In this document: positions 48,501-60,156 of the stretch, in pieces
How the letters are laid out: every line of letters starts with the position of its first letter
Position numbering within the stretch: position 1 is the first letter of the stretch
Source: Rhynchonema sp. JSB1_4
Taxonomy: Eukaryota; Nematoda; Chromadorea; Monhysterida; Xyalidae
Assembly (NCBI GenBank): GCA_030248065.1
Contig: JASAMV010007921.1
Coordinates: 1 to 64,000, forward strand
Direction: 5' to 3'
Length of the DNA stretch: 64,000 nucleotides
Translations under genes and position numbers: made by a program
The notes under the pieces: generated by a model
What the model was told of the DNA's origin: nothing
Database searches by the model: none
Seen by the model: the letters and a program-made list of their open reading frames with translations, nothing else

Positions 48501-51500
48501 GATTTCCGGAAGCGTTAATCGATCACAAGTTCAAAATAGGCGTTTTAAACAGAACTAGGTCGTTAGATTTTAACGATAACAAGAGTGTTTTTAACTTTCT
48601 GTTTTTGTATTGTCTTTATCCGGTTATCACGTGCGTCTGTACTGATGTTCTGGTGGAAAACAACATCAAGTAAAAAAAAAGGTCCCATCAATCGCGTGAT
48701 GGCGAGAGAAACCATGTTTCATTTCGAATTATCCGCCACGCATAACCAGCGCATTATATTGATCTGGTGCACGTGGATTACATATGTATTACAGGTGTAA
48801 CATCAGTCTATGTACATAGAATATTGCCAGTGCGCACTGGAACTCATATTGACTTCCGGAAGCGTTAATCGATCACAAGTTCAAAACACACGTTTTAGGC
48901 AGAACTAGGTCGTTAGATTTTAACGAGAACAACAGTGTTTTTAATTTTCTGTTTTTGCATTGTCTTTATATGGTTATCACGTGCGTCTGTAGTGATGTTG
49001 TGGTGGAAAACAACATCATGTCAAAAAAACAGGTCCCATCAATCGCGTGATGGCGACAGAAACCATGTTTGATTTGCAATTATCGGCTAGGCATAACCAG
49101 CGCATTATATTTATGTGCTGCACGTGGAATACATGTGTATTACAGGTGTAACATCACTCTGTGTACAGTCCAACCACCGGCTCATGAACGAATTTTTTTT
49201 TTAAAATTTGCTTGGCCGGATTCCAAAATGCTCCACATACACGTGTTTTCGCAAACAAAAGGAAGAGATTGGCTGAGGAGATGGTGACAAGTTCCAACTG
49301 GCTGACCTCAATTTGTTGCGTGCTTACGCGAATAGGAGCGATGTTCAGCACACAAATATTTTGGGAGTCAAAAGGGAATTTACGGACGGAGTCGGGAGTG
49401 TGTTTCTAAAAGAGATGTGTGTTTCTCTTTGTTTCATTTCCGAAATACGTGGAACGGGAACATTGTTGTATCCGCACAAGCCGATTTAAAAAAAAAGTTG
49501 GTCTCATGAGTTCGTGGTTGGGCTATACATACAATGTTCCCAGTGCGCAGTGGAACTCATATTGACTTCGAGAAGCATTAATCGATGACAAGTTTAAAAG
49601 GCGTTTTAGGGAAAACTGGGTCCACAGATTTTGACAGGGAGAATAGTGTTTTTTAATTTTCTCTTTTTGGATTCTTTTTATCCGGCTGTCACGTACGTTT
49701 GTAATGATGTTGTCGTGAAAAACAACATCATGTCAAAAAAAACCAGGTCCCATCAATCGCCTGATGGCGAGAGAGACCATGTTTGATTTGGAATTATCCG
49801 CTAGGCATAACCAGCGCATTATGTTTATCTGCTGCACGTCGATTACATATGTATTACAGGTGTAACATCACTGTGTGTACATAGAATATTGCCAGTGCGC
49901 AGTGGAACTCATATTGACTTCCGGAAGCGTTAATCGATTAGAAGTTCAAAACAGGCGTTTTAGGCAGAACTAGGTCGTTGGATTTTAACGAGAACAACAG
50001 TGTTGAGTATTGGGCTTCTTCTCGCGGAGGAAAAACGTAGTTTCATCATGGTATCACACTGGAAAATAGAGAGTTGATGCAGTGTTTGCCTCAAAACTGA
50101 CGCCGAGATGCAAAGGCTCCCTTCACAATGCATGTGCGTTTACGCCTTTGTGTATTTGCCTACGAAACTGACACGCATTTGTGTTCACAATCCATTTGCG
50201 CATTTGCGCACCGAGCTGGTGCGCATGCGCAAAGGCGCTCCCGCATTTGTGTTCACAATGCGTTTGCGTGTTTGCGCGTCTGCACGTTTTTGACCCGCAA
50301 ACACGGAAAAATACAATTAGAATTGGTTCTAATTTTGCGTGCGCGTTTGGCTTGCCCGAGGTCCGTGAAGCAAAAAAACATTATTATTTCAACAAATTAT
50401 GTTTTAAAAACGATATAGGCACGCGTTACGATTCTTTTACGTTTGTTGTTTTATGACTCAGCCATTATTTATGTTTCATTTCAAAAGTTGTTCTTTCACA
50501 GGAAACAAAATGTCGAAAATTGTATTTTTCACGACTTGTTGTGTTTGTTTCTTGTTGGTATGCTTTGTTTTGAACAACTTCAATGAAATCGGGTGGAGGG
50601 TTCAACTTTTGTTCTGTTTGATAGTAATTTTATGCATTTTCTATCAATCGTTGCCAAAAAATATTCCGCAATGTCGAGTTTTCCTTTTAAAAATTACATT
50701 ATGAGACAGCAAAAGTGAATACTGATCAACAGATGATGAACTCAATATCCCGCCAGACGCATGCCAGGCCGGTATGAATATGAAAATAAAGAAAAAGAAC
50801 TGTTCCAAGTTTGATGCACACGCTCTTCTAATCTGATGCGCAAACACGCATGTCCATTGTGAACACAGACGCGCACTACGCGTTTGCATATTTGCGCCTC
50901 TGCGCATGCGCGTTTGCGTGTGTGGGTTTTGGGCATGAATGTTGTATTGTGATCACCAACGCGGGTGAAAAAATGTGACGCACATGGGCAAACATGCAAA
51001 TGCGCCAACGCGCATGCATTGTGAAGGCAGCCTAATGGGGGCAAATTATTGAGAAATGAAGTTTGTTCACGTTGTAATGTTTCAAGGTTACGCCGACCTT
51101 AGAGTAAAGTTTGACACACCGAGCTTTTCGGCGACGTTTACAGCGGACTCAGTATGACATTCTTCAATCGCGAACCTTTCGTAAATATCAGGCCGTTTCA
51201 ATTTACACACCACTTATTCAGCCCGTTGACAACGATGATCAGACTGTCAAGTACGGCCACATCACCGAACGCTATTCTCATATCTTGGGACGTTTCCATG
51301 TGCATTGTGAATTCGGTAACTCCGATTATGGTGGACATTGTCGGGAATTCGCTGTTAGAGGTTGAGTTCGGTTACACGTTGCAGGACGTAGCAAAGTCAG
51401 CCGTTTCAATGAGCAATTTCTTATGATTTTTTCGGTTAAGTGACCGACAAGAAGAATTACACTTTGCACACAGTGTTTGCAAACCCTCCACTTGACTTTG

Positions 51501-54500
51501 TAATTCGTAGAAATGAGATCAGTGGCGTTTTATGAAACACATTTCCGTAATGTTCAAGTTGGGATGCGAAAGAAAATTTCCATTCTTCGTCAATTCAATG
51601 TCCGTGTATGCATGTCAAAGATTTGTAATCGATAGAGAAGACCGTAATTGGGCGTGAGTCGGTGTCACTCTGATAAATAATACGTGAAACACGGCTTTCA
51701 CATCATAAATGATAATAGGCTCCACAATTACAGCCGATGGTGTGTGTCGGCACATCATTTTCTACATTATGGCTCGGGCGCGATCAACACGTGATTACTA
51801 CGCTTTCTTTCGATACGTACACGGTCAATGTTACAATCGGCTGAAGGCAAGCGCCGAGCGCAAAGTTAAATATTTTGGGATGAGCTTCAAAGGCGGGCAA
51901 AAATCGAAACGACACAGTAAGTCAAGCTTAAAGTTGTGGTGCCTTTATCTGTATTATATGTTGCTGCAGTGAGCTCTGTATTTTGATAACTTCAATCAGA
52001 GTACTTGACTTTCCTACCAACATTTCTGAATGTTCTAAATGTCAGGTGAGGAGTGAAAATTGAGTTTAAACTTTAGTTGTCGCCCGAAAATGTTTGCGCC
52101 GAATTTTGTAAAAAAGGAGGACTATGTATCCGATACCAGAAACAGGAAAGACATTTTCAACGGTTCGTCGTGCATGTTTCAATGAAAGTCGACTGATTCT
52201 TTGATGTATCGGGATGGGTTGAAGAGGAGATTTGAAACCACATGTGAAACCACTGATAGTTTGATAAAGCTTAAATAGGCTACGGTACAGCTCTGACAAC
52301 ACATCTGAAACGACGTATAGTTTCACATGTGGGCATCAGTATCCATGGAATACAGACCTCTTAAACTGGTAGTTCGATGTACCTGGGATGCGTTCAAGTA
52401 CACCTTTGAAACGACGTCTGAAACCACTGACAAACGCTACGGATTCTTTGATGTATCGGGATGGGTTGAAGAGGAGATTTGAAACCACATGTGAAACCAC
52501 TGATAGTTTGATAAAGCTTAAATAGGCTACGGTACAGCTCTGACAACACATCTGAAACGACGTATACTTTCACATGTGGGCATGAGTATCCATGGAATAC
52601 AGACCTTTTAAACTGGTACTTCGATGTACCTGGGATGCGTTCAAGTACAGCTTTGAAACGACGTCTGAAACCACTGACAAACGGATGGAAACGGCGATAA
52701 TTTCACATGTCAGAGTAAGCATGCATGGCAGTAGTTATCCATCCGTAACACGTTGCGCGGCAAAATGTGCGACGGCGCTTTCATGACTCTTTGTGGTGCG
52801 ACAGTGAGTGCTGGTCTTCTAGTGACACACTAAGTCGCCGTCTGGCCATCGAAACTTAATATCTGTTCGAGCTGGCCCTCATGCTCAGTAAGCTCTTGCC
52901 TACTAAGAAATTATCCGCTGGCAATAAGCGCGCAATTAGACTGCTATCGGCAACCGGCCAACAGCCAATACTCATCCTGATACTGGCGCAGTTAATGGAT
53001 TTCTTCGCTGGCCCTCATCCTCAGTAACCTCTTCCTCTACCCCACTAAGGAATTATCCGCTGGCGATAACCGCGCAATTAGACCGCTATCGGCAACGGGC
53101 CAACAGCCAATACTCATAGTGGTACTGGCGCAGTTAACAGTTAATGGCTTTCTTCGCTGGCCTTCATCCTCAGTGACCTCTACCCCACTAAGGAATTATC
53201 CGCTGGCAATAACCCCGCGATTACACCGCTATCGGCAACGGGCCAACAGCCAATACTCATCCTGATACTGACGCAGTTAATCGCTTTCTTCACTGACGGT
53301 CATCCTCAGTAACCTCTTCCCCACGAACAGCCAATACTCATCCTGGTACTGGCGCAGTTAATCGGTTTCTTCACTGACCCTAACCGCACGATTAGACCGC
53401 TATCGGCAACGGGCGAACAGCCAATACTCATCCTGATACTGGCGCAGTTAATCGCTTTCTTCACTGACGGTCATCCTCAGTAACCTCTACCCCACTAAGG
53501 AATTATCCGCTGGCCATAACCGCGCAATTAGACCGCTATCGGCAATGGGCCAACAGCCAATACTGATTCTGCTACTCGTACAGTTAATGGCTTTCTTCGG
53601 TGGCCTTCATCCTCAGTGACCTCTACCCCACTAGGGAATTAGCGCAGTTAATCGGTTTCTTCACTGACGGTCATCCTCAGTAACCTCTTCCCCAGCAACA
53701 GCCAATACTCATCCTGATACTGGCGCAGTTAATCGTTTTCTCCACTGGCCCTCATGCTCAATGACCTTTTCCCCACTAAGGAATTATCCGCTGGCAATAA
53801 CCGCGCAATTAGACCGCTATCGGCAACGGGGCAAGAACCAATACTCATCCTGATACTGCCGCATTTAATATCTGCTATCGGCAAGGGACCAACAGCCAAT
53901 AGTGATGCTGCTAGTGGCGCAGTTAATCGCTTTCTTCACTGACGGTCATCCTCAGTAACCTCTACCCCACTAAGGAATTATCCGCTGGCCATAACCGCGC
54001 AATTAGACCGCTATCGGCAACCGGCCAACAGCCAATACTGATTCTGCTACTCGTACACTTAATGGCTTTCTTCGCTGGCCTTCATCCTCAGTGACCTCTA
54101 CCGCACCGCGCGGTTAGACCGCTATCGGCAACGGGCCAACAGCCAATACTGATCCTGATACTGGCGCAGTTAATCGGTTTCTTCACTGACGGTCATCTTC
54201 AGTAACCTCTTCCCCAGCAACAGCCAATACTCATCCTGGTACTGGCGCAGTTAATCGTTTTCTTCACTGGCCCTCATGCTCAGTGACCTTCTATCGGCAA
54301 CGGGCCAACAGCCAATACTGATCCTGATACTGGCGCAGTTAATCGGTTTCTTCACTGACGGTCATCCTCAGTAACCTCTTCCCCAGCAACAGCCAATACT
54401 CATCCTGGTACTGGCGCAGTTAATCGTTTTCTTCACTGGCCCTCATGCTCAGTGACCTTTTCCCCACTAAGGAATTATCCGCTGGCAATAACCGCGCAAT

Positions 54501-57500
54501 TAGACCGCTATCGGCAACGGGGCAAGAACCAATAGTCATCCTGATACTGCCGCATTTAATATCTGCCATCGGCAAGGGACAAACAGCCAATAGTGATGCT
54601 GCTAGTGGCGTAGTTAATGGCTTTGTTCGCTAACCTTCATCCTCAGTAACCTCTACCCCACTAAGGAATTATCCGCTGGCCATAACCGCGCAATTAGACC
54701 CCTATCGGCAACGGGCCAACAGCCAATACTCATCCTGATACTGGCGCAGTTAATCGCTTTCTTCACTGGCAGTCATGCTCAGTAACCTCTACCCCACTAA
54801 GGAATTATCCGCTACGCATAACTAGCGCATAACCTTCATCCTCAGTAACCTCTACCCCACTAAGGAATTATCCGCTGGCCATAACCGCGCAATTAGACCG
54901 CTATCGGCAACGGGCCAACAGCCAATACTCATCCTGATACTGGCGCAGTTAATCGCTTTCTTCACTGGCAGTCATCCTCAATAACCTCTACCCCACTAAG
55001 GAATTATCCGCTAGGCATAACCAGCGCATACTCCCCACTAAGGAATTATCCCCACTACGGGGTTAGACCGCTATCGGCAATGGGCCAACAGCCAATACTC
55101 ATCCTCATACTGGCGCAGTTAATCGCTTTCTTCACTGGCAGTCATCCTCAGTAACCTCTACCCCACTGTTAATCGCTTTCTTCACTGGCAGTCATCTTCA
55201 GTAACCTCTACTTAATCGCTTTCTTCACTGGCAGTCATCCTCAGTAACCTCTACCCACACAATAATTATCCGCTGGCAATAACCGCGCAATTAACCTGTT
55301 CCCCATTTTGGTATTCTTCGCTGGAGGTCATCCTCACTAACCTCTTCCGCACTATTATCCGCTGGCAATAACCGCGCAATTATCTTGCGCACTTAATGGG
55401 TTTCTTCACTGGCTGTCATCCTCAGTAACCTCTTCGGCACTAAGCAGCTCTTCTAGTCACTGGTTACACGGTAATGTGCTTTAAGGAACACTTTTACGCA
55501 AGAGCAGTGAGACGTTGGTGTTCCAGGTGGTAGCCCCGCACACCTAAGGTAATCCGCACGAATCGTCAGAAACGAAATTGTCCCGTATAGATCGTAAAAA
55601 GGCTATATCCTCGAAGAGACTGAACAGTCCGATTGAAACATGAGGCGAATAACTTACACTGGTGATAATGAAAAAATGACCAGTGCACGTTATTTGGCTT
55701 ATCTTGAAAGGCGCTATTTGATCTGTTGCCGCCTGTGGCATTTTAGGGTTAACACCCGCTAATTTCGTGTCTGAAGAGTAGGCCGGATGGCTTTAGGTGT
55801 CAGACCTTACGCTTCGAAACGGAAACGTGTCACAGGTCTTCGGAAAGTCGCGTCCTGAAAGCAGGTTACCGTGTGAGCAATAATTAATCCATTTCAACAG
55901 GCAAAGGACCGAAGCGAGGAAAGCGTAAGCGAACGGTGGGACTTGAAGATTTGGAACAAGACACACTCGCTGACGTCATCTCCGAGTACAATGATTTTCA
56001 ATTCAAAACGGGACGACACTGCCGACCTTTCGAGTCAGGCATAACGGCGCAAGGCGTTGATGGCAGTGCAGGTGTGTTGTAGGGGTCCGATTGATATAAA
56101 TAATCATTGCCTTACTTTGCAAACAGATTGGAGCTCGTGTATCCCACATTGGTGGTGAGAACATCGTTGGTTGCAGCGTGTGGTAGTGAGGCCGGTGGTC
56201 GGTTTTAACCTGTCTCGGTTTTTTTAACTACTAATGCTAAAATTCGGCACGATACACAATTTTGATTTCCGAGTACATTATGTGGGGAACTATTCGTTTA
56301 TGTTTAATAGAACCTGGTAAACAGAGCGTTTCCGTACTACTACATGGCACGAAAAAATGGTGACAGAAGCATTATATGGAAAGGCACTTCGTACGAATCT
56401 GGACAGTCTGTATTGTTCATGTTAAGGAACGATGATGTTAAAGGGTAAGGGTCTCCCCCATATATATGCGACCGAAAGCAATGTCAATGAGACTTGGCAT
56501 CGTAAGTGGGCTTGGTCCAAAACACTATATTTTAATTTCAGGGTGCTGGGGTAGGGTCAAAAATTTTTATCTTTGAGCCCTCCTGGCTCAGACAGGGGCT
56601 GATATGGGGAAAAATTTTCTTGCCCGTGAGTGTTTTGGACGAAGCCCACTTACGGTGCCAAGTTTTATTGAAATTGGTTTCGGTCGGCCATATGTGGCGG
56701 AGCCTCTTTAAGCTTTCGGAGTGTGACACATGGGAGTTTTCTCATCTTGAGGGTAATGTGGTAAATTTTTTCTTGTTTTTCGTATGCAGATGTTCCAATT
56801 ATCGACATCTCAGCACGTTTGCCCGGTCGCCGAGGCAATGATGCCGGCATGAATTGCGATGGCCAAGTGTTTGTGTTTAAAGACCAAGAGCCAATCAGGG
56901 TGACAGGAGATGAAATGAAATTGATTGCCCGTGGTGCCACGACATCAACGAAACAGTTCGCCAACAGACGATATGTGCGTGAACCAGACGGGACGTTCAA
57001 GGGTCTCAACGACACACTGATTGGCCGAAAAGGATCAGGACGACCAAATGAGGTTTGTTGTGATGGCAATGTTACAGCTGAAATTGCTTTTTGTACGTGG
57101 CACAACGCTATGATGTGTATTTTTAATTTATCTCCGGAGGGATCATGTATATAATTGATACATAAAGTTGAGTGAAACTCGTAGTTGAGTGGTGAGAAAC
57201 AGGAAGCGTGATCAATGTTTCACACATGATGTTGACATTATACATAACTACAATATTTTTTGAGTATAAATTTAGTATCAATTACAGGTGACAATGAGCA
57301 TCGTAACTGACAATAGGACGAGCCCTGACGTTGGAAAATCAAGCAAATTGTATTGTGATGACGAAAGTGGTTGGTTCATCAGAATTATCTGACATAAAGT
57401 GTACGTGGCCACCGCGACTGTTATGTTCTGGCGAAACAATTGTTCATGATTCAGCATTTTTGTGCGCATTTGTTTCGTGCAGGAACTTCTCATTGGAGAA

Positions 57501-57819
57501 GGGGACAACTTGAAAATTGATTGCATTACTGAGAATAGCAATTATTTTGACCAAATACTGAAACGCAGATCATGCAAATAGTGGGAGAACTGTCGTTCGC
57601 AGAGGTCGAGGTCGTCCTCGGAAACATCCGGTGATGGAAAAGAACATCAAAAGCGACAAGGTGACTGCGAAACGTAAACGGCAAGTAGAAGAGAAATTGA
57701 AGGACAATGATAAAAAAGCGAGAAAAAGTGCGCAGTGGAAATGTGCACCGCACCTAATGAACATGCCGACGCCAACGTCAGTGGTGGACCCACAGAATGA
57801 TGAACCAATCTTCGATTAG
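42563..57819 (+). CDS. Unrecognised large multi-exon protein with C-terminal AT-hooks
   Basis: I do not recognise the family. Exons: 42563-42696, 42839-43170, 43204-43405, 43558-43660, 43798-43943, 44336-44480, 44576-44635, 46103-46247, 46695-46777, 46943-47084, 47383-47502, 47584-47696, 47750-47890, 48043-48194, 51144-51360, 51719-51916, 55901-56071, 56790-57052, and a last exon ending 57819. Phases agree at all joins listed; the donors at 43405 and 44635 are chosen to fit. About 955 codons precede the last exon. Visible features: mixed alpha/beta globular sequence, a helical stretch (MMYQITSYLMQCHRYLQQAV), a basic patch (KGPKRGKRKR), GRKGSGRPNE and an AT-hook core RRGRGRPRKHP followed by a charged helix. 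So nuclear, probably DNA-binding. Possibly one gene with 36914-39373. The join into the last exon (from 57052, perhaps through 57287-57570) is unresolved. Confidence 0.6.
44928..46035. mobile_element. piggyBac-like foldback element with nested palindrome
   Basis: About 400-bp arms (44928-45340 and 45650-46035) are inverted copies sharing GTATATATAAACAAAGTTTG, GAAACAACCAAT-type and GTTTGACACTAGAGT words. TTAA abuts both ends (44924-44927, 46036-46039). Inside, 45345-45660 is a second near-perfect palindrome (TTACCACAACATGTGCAAGA against TTTGCACATGTTGTGGTAAA). A short relative is at 21630-21967. Lies in the intron 44636-46102. Confidence 0.9.
48240..50010. repeat. 355-bp tandem array, four units
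   Basis: CAGGTCCCATCAATCGCGTG, AATTATCCGCTAGGCATAAC, CAGTGCGCAGTGGAACTCAT and GTTAATCGATCACAAGTTC recur at 48330, 48687, 49042 and 49747. The extra distance before the last is the MITE at 49164-49526. The first unit begins within 50 bp of the exon ending 48194. Confidence 0.9.
49164..49526. mobile_element. MITE copy (family of 22354-23011) inserted in the 355-bp array
   Basis: Ends TACAGTCCAACCACCGGCTC and GAGTTCGTGGTTGGGCTATA; interior shares CAAACAAAAGGAAGAGATTG-type words in inverse to the copy at 22.4 kb. The array unit resumes after it with CAGTGCGCAGTGGAAC. Confidence 0.88.
50114..51033. mobile_element. MITE with AGGCTNCCTTCACAATGCAT ends
   Basis: Left AGGCTCCCTTCACAATGCAT and right ATGCATTGTGAAGGCAGCCT are inverted repeats, followed by arrays of GCGCATTTGCGC-type words and internal GTGTTCACAATGCG repeats. 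The 400-bp middle (50400-50760) is AT-rich. The frame at 50453-50704 is hydrophobic and Cys-rich but lies wholly inside the element. Confidence 0.88.
52190..52690. repeat. 248-bp tandem duplication
   Basis: TTCTTTGATGTATCGGGATG, CACATGTGAAACCACTGATA and TGTACCTGGGATGCGTTCAA occur twice with 248 bp spacing. Many TTTGAAAC/GTTTCA words suggest a once palindromic element. In the intron 51917-55900. Confidence 0.88.
52860..55460. repeat. Satellite array, about 140-190 bp unit, within an intron
   Basis: More than 15 units built from CCCACTAAGGAATTATCCGC, TGGCAATAACCGCGCAATTA, GACCGCTATCGGCAACGGGC, CAACAGCCAATACTCATCCT and CTGGCGCAGTTAATCGCTTT. Units vary by internal deletion, and blocks recur in higher order (53740-53900 matches 54440-54590). 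Short frames recur only because the DNA does. The whole lies between coding exons at 51916 and 55901. Confidence 0.95.
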
Positions 57820-57959
57820 TACTGCGCCTCAAGTTTATTTTCGTATTGAACTTCATCTTCTGCAGTTTTTTATTATTTTTTTGCACTTTTTTAAAAAAAA
57901 TGCATTCGGTTGGTTTTTATTCTCTATTGTAAAGTGATTGTGCGCTTGAGTTTTGAAGG

Positions 57960-58202
57960 TCATAGGGTTATAATTAGTTTTTTAATGATATAGGTGCCAA
58001 TATTATTTTCTCTGTCTCTTATTGCTTGTGGAATTGTGTCATAAACATGTTGTTTGTTTGGGGCCAGTTTTCGCCATATATTACATGCAACCTTTATGCA
58101 ACGGAGGAGTTCTTCACATAGTCTTCTATCCAACAAACGAAAGACACAAGAGAAGAAAACCGCAATTTTCAGCAAATGGAATGCATTCACTATAGTTGGC
58201 AT
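57960..58202 (-). CDS. Hypothetical 80-residue protein or exon
   Basis: Minus-strand frame from ATG at 58202 to a stop at 57960. Residues 8-25 are hydrophobic (LLKIAVFFSCVFRLL). The rest is amphipathic and basic (RLCEELLRCIKVACNIWRKL, VYDTIPQAIRDREN), somewhat like short mitochondrial LYR-type proteins, though the motif is not clear. An acceptor could lie upstream, making this a terminal exon. It ends 140 bp from the end of the plus-strand gene at 57819, in convergent orientation. Unconfirmed. Confidence 0.3.
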   Translation of the reverse strand: MPTIVNAFHLLKIAVFFSCVFRLLDRRLCEELLRCIKVACNIWRKLAPNKQHVYDTIPQAIRDRENNIGTYIIKKLIITL

Positions 58203-58310
58203 CGACTAGTCTTAAACATCAGAAGAAATTACGCGCGAAACTGCAAGAAACAAAAGAAACAACAGTCGAATGCATTTAAGAGTACTATCCTAACCGTTCC
58301 AAACGCAAAT

Positions 58311-58450
58311 TTATTTGTTGGTAAGCATGACGATTTTCTTTTCGATGTCACGATATATCGACATCAGGCGTTGTTCCTGCGTGAGCATGGTCTCATCCAG
58401 TTGCTTCAGCTCAGCCATCATGAACTGCAACTTCGTCTCGGATGTTTCAA
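58311..58450 (-). CDS. Last exon of a small coiled-coil protein (first exon not found)
   Basis: Acceptor CTGTTGCAG, incoming phase 1, then 46 codons ending AACAAATAA: ETSETKLQFMMAELKQLDET and LMSIYRDIEKKIVMLTNK, an uninterrupted charged helix. Its length, phase and helical character match the last exons of the genes at 59735, 60811 and 62011, so it is probably a fourth member. I could not find a matching first exon between 58.5 and 59.7 kb. It may be a fragment or pseudogene. Confidence 0.4.
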
Positions 58451-58816
58451 CTGCAACAGTGCGCCTGGATATTTTCTAATTACTTATGTTTGGCAATAGG
58501 GTGTTGTCTTGAATAGACCACTCTTAAATTTTGTTATGAAAACACAGAACCAAAGGTCATTTCGTAAAATTACAAAGGTATCCGCTCAATATAGGGCGGT
58601 TTCAGAATGCATGCGGTTTGTGGGTTCCGGTCGGGGTTTTTGGCACTTGGACCCGTTTAGGTAATATAGCCACGTTGAATTTCGGAATCAGGGGATGCAC
58701 CTCATTTGCCTGCGTTCTTCAGTGAAGTATGAGCGTGAAGTATCAATCTTGTAGATCACTCGACCTGATTTACCGGCAACCGGTACCGCTTTTTTCGGGT
58801 TAGCGAAGAATCTGGT

Positions 58817-58966
58817 CTACTGATGTTTCAAAGTGTCGGTGCCGAAATAAAAAAATAACAGCGACATCAGGACCGATGCGCTGATCAGAAGGGTAGCAGA
58901 ATTATGAAGAATTGATCTTTCTGTCAGCTCGACATCCGAAAATGCGTGACCCATAAGTGCATGCAT
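58817..58966 (-). CDS. Possible 49-residue single-span membrane peptide
   Basis: ATG-to-stop frame with a polar N-terminus (MHALMGHAFSDVELTERS) and one hydrophobic span (ATLLISASVLMSLLFFYFG). No splice or homology support, and it could be chance. Confidence 0.2.
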   Translation of the reverse strand: MHALMGHAFSDVELTERSILHNSATLLISASVLMSLLFFYFGTDTLKHQ

Positions 58967-59124
58967 TCTTAAAACCGTGATAAGAACAAATTTTGGAAAA
59001 AGAAAGAGTTTAGGGAATCACAAAGATTATTCTGAACATGGGTGTAATGGGTATAATATGCAATGTGTAAAAGAACTAGAATTGAAGAAAAGAAGATCTA
59101 AGCCGAAGCAATAGTTTAGATAGA

Positions 59125-59334
59125 ATGACCGAAAGTACAGTTACTAACCGTGTTTGTGTGCTGACACTGCGAACGATAACGTATGGTGATAGCTGTCCAC
59201 AGGAATTTGCGCCATTTGACCGTCATTTGTCGTCGTCGGATCTTGATAGCTCCAAATTGAAGCATTGGATTGAGGCAAGGGGTTCAGAGACATTGCAGGA
59301 ATGCACGAGACAGTTGGCAGGTATCCAAGAATGA
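59125..59334 (+). CDS. Hypothetical 69-residue protein
   Basis: ATG-to-stop frame on the plus strand, between minus-strand small genes: TESTVTNRVCVLTLRTITYG, then a Ser/Asp-rich middle and a helical end (LKHWIEARGSETLQECTRQL). A donor-like GGCAG/GTATCC near the end would allow a further exon. No family recognised. Confidence 0.3.
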   Translation: MTESTVTNRVCVLTLRTITYGDSCPQEFAPFDRHLSSSDLDSSKLKHWIEARGSETLQECTRQLAGIQE

Positions 59335-59734
59335 ATATCTATGATTGTAATAAACAAGATGCTTATCTAATTATTTGTCGTTATAGTAAAAACGTAAACT
59401 GACCAGCAACGCGTTAAAATAGTCAAAGTCCATGACATTCATATGGTGGGCATGTACCCCGTATACGAAGTAGAAAATTGATATTGAATGTGATAGCAAC
59501 AGTGTTTATTCCATTTCCGTGATAAATAAAAATACCAACATCAAAATCACAGTGTCTCTTGTCTGTCTTTATGAGTGGCAATTAGTTGAATAAAATATAA
59601 GTAATTAAAAACTGGACTTACAATTGGCCTAATTAATTTTAACCGAAATATAAGGTTCCTAAGGTGCGAATGAATAGCAAGTCACACTGGTTACAGATCA
59701 GTTAGAACATAATTTTTAACATGGGACAAAGAAC

Positions 59735-60156
59735 CTACTTAATGTTCATATGCGCAATCACATTGTCCATCATTTGGCGATGCATCTCAGCCAGCGCTGT
59801 CAACTCGTTTGCAAGGGCCAACAGTGTGTCACGCTGACTGGCGGTTTGAGAAAAAACATCATTGATTGCGTCATCGTAATCACGAACTGAAAATGACTAA
59901 ACGATAGCTGTCTTTCACGACTTTGTGTGTTACCACTTTGATTGCAAAAGTGAGAAGCGCGAAACATTAAGTTTTTCCGAAAATAACGGCTGGTAAACAT
60001 ACGCTGGTCCTTGAGATTCGCAACTTGAGTGTCCATCATGTTGAGATGTTCGCTTGGGAGATGCATATAAGCTATGGTGTTTGACGACCATTGCTGCATT
60101 TGCACCGACTCCAAATAGGTCAGGAACTCGGCAATGCTTTCGATTGTTTTGGGCAT
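59735..60156 (-). CDS. Small helical protein, 101 aa, paralogue of 60811-61553
   Basis: Two exons, 60003-60156 and 59735-59886, joined in phase 1 (donor GTATGT, acceptor TTTTCAG): 306 nt. The protein is nearly all helix: IAEFLTYLESVQMQQW, then SEHLNMMDTQVANLKDQL, then a second-exon coiled coil (LLALANELTALAEMHRQMMD). Exon 1 aligns with that of the next gene (ESVQMQQW against EATQMKQW; VANLKDQ against MAHLKNT), with identical intron position and phase. No known domain recognised. Small coiled-coil complex subunits look like this, but no specific match can be claimed. Confidence 0.65.

Noticed and set aside
50453..50704. 83-codon hydrophobic Cys-rich ORF
   Set aside because: It lies wholly inside the MITE 50114-51033, without splice or start context.
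56128..56195. Extra exon after AACAG at 56127
   Set aside because: In the required phase it stops after ten codons, while skipping to 56790 keeps the phase and a long open frame.
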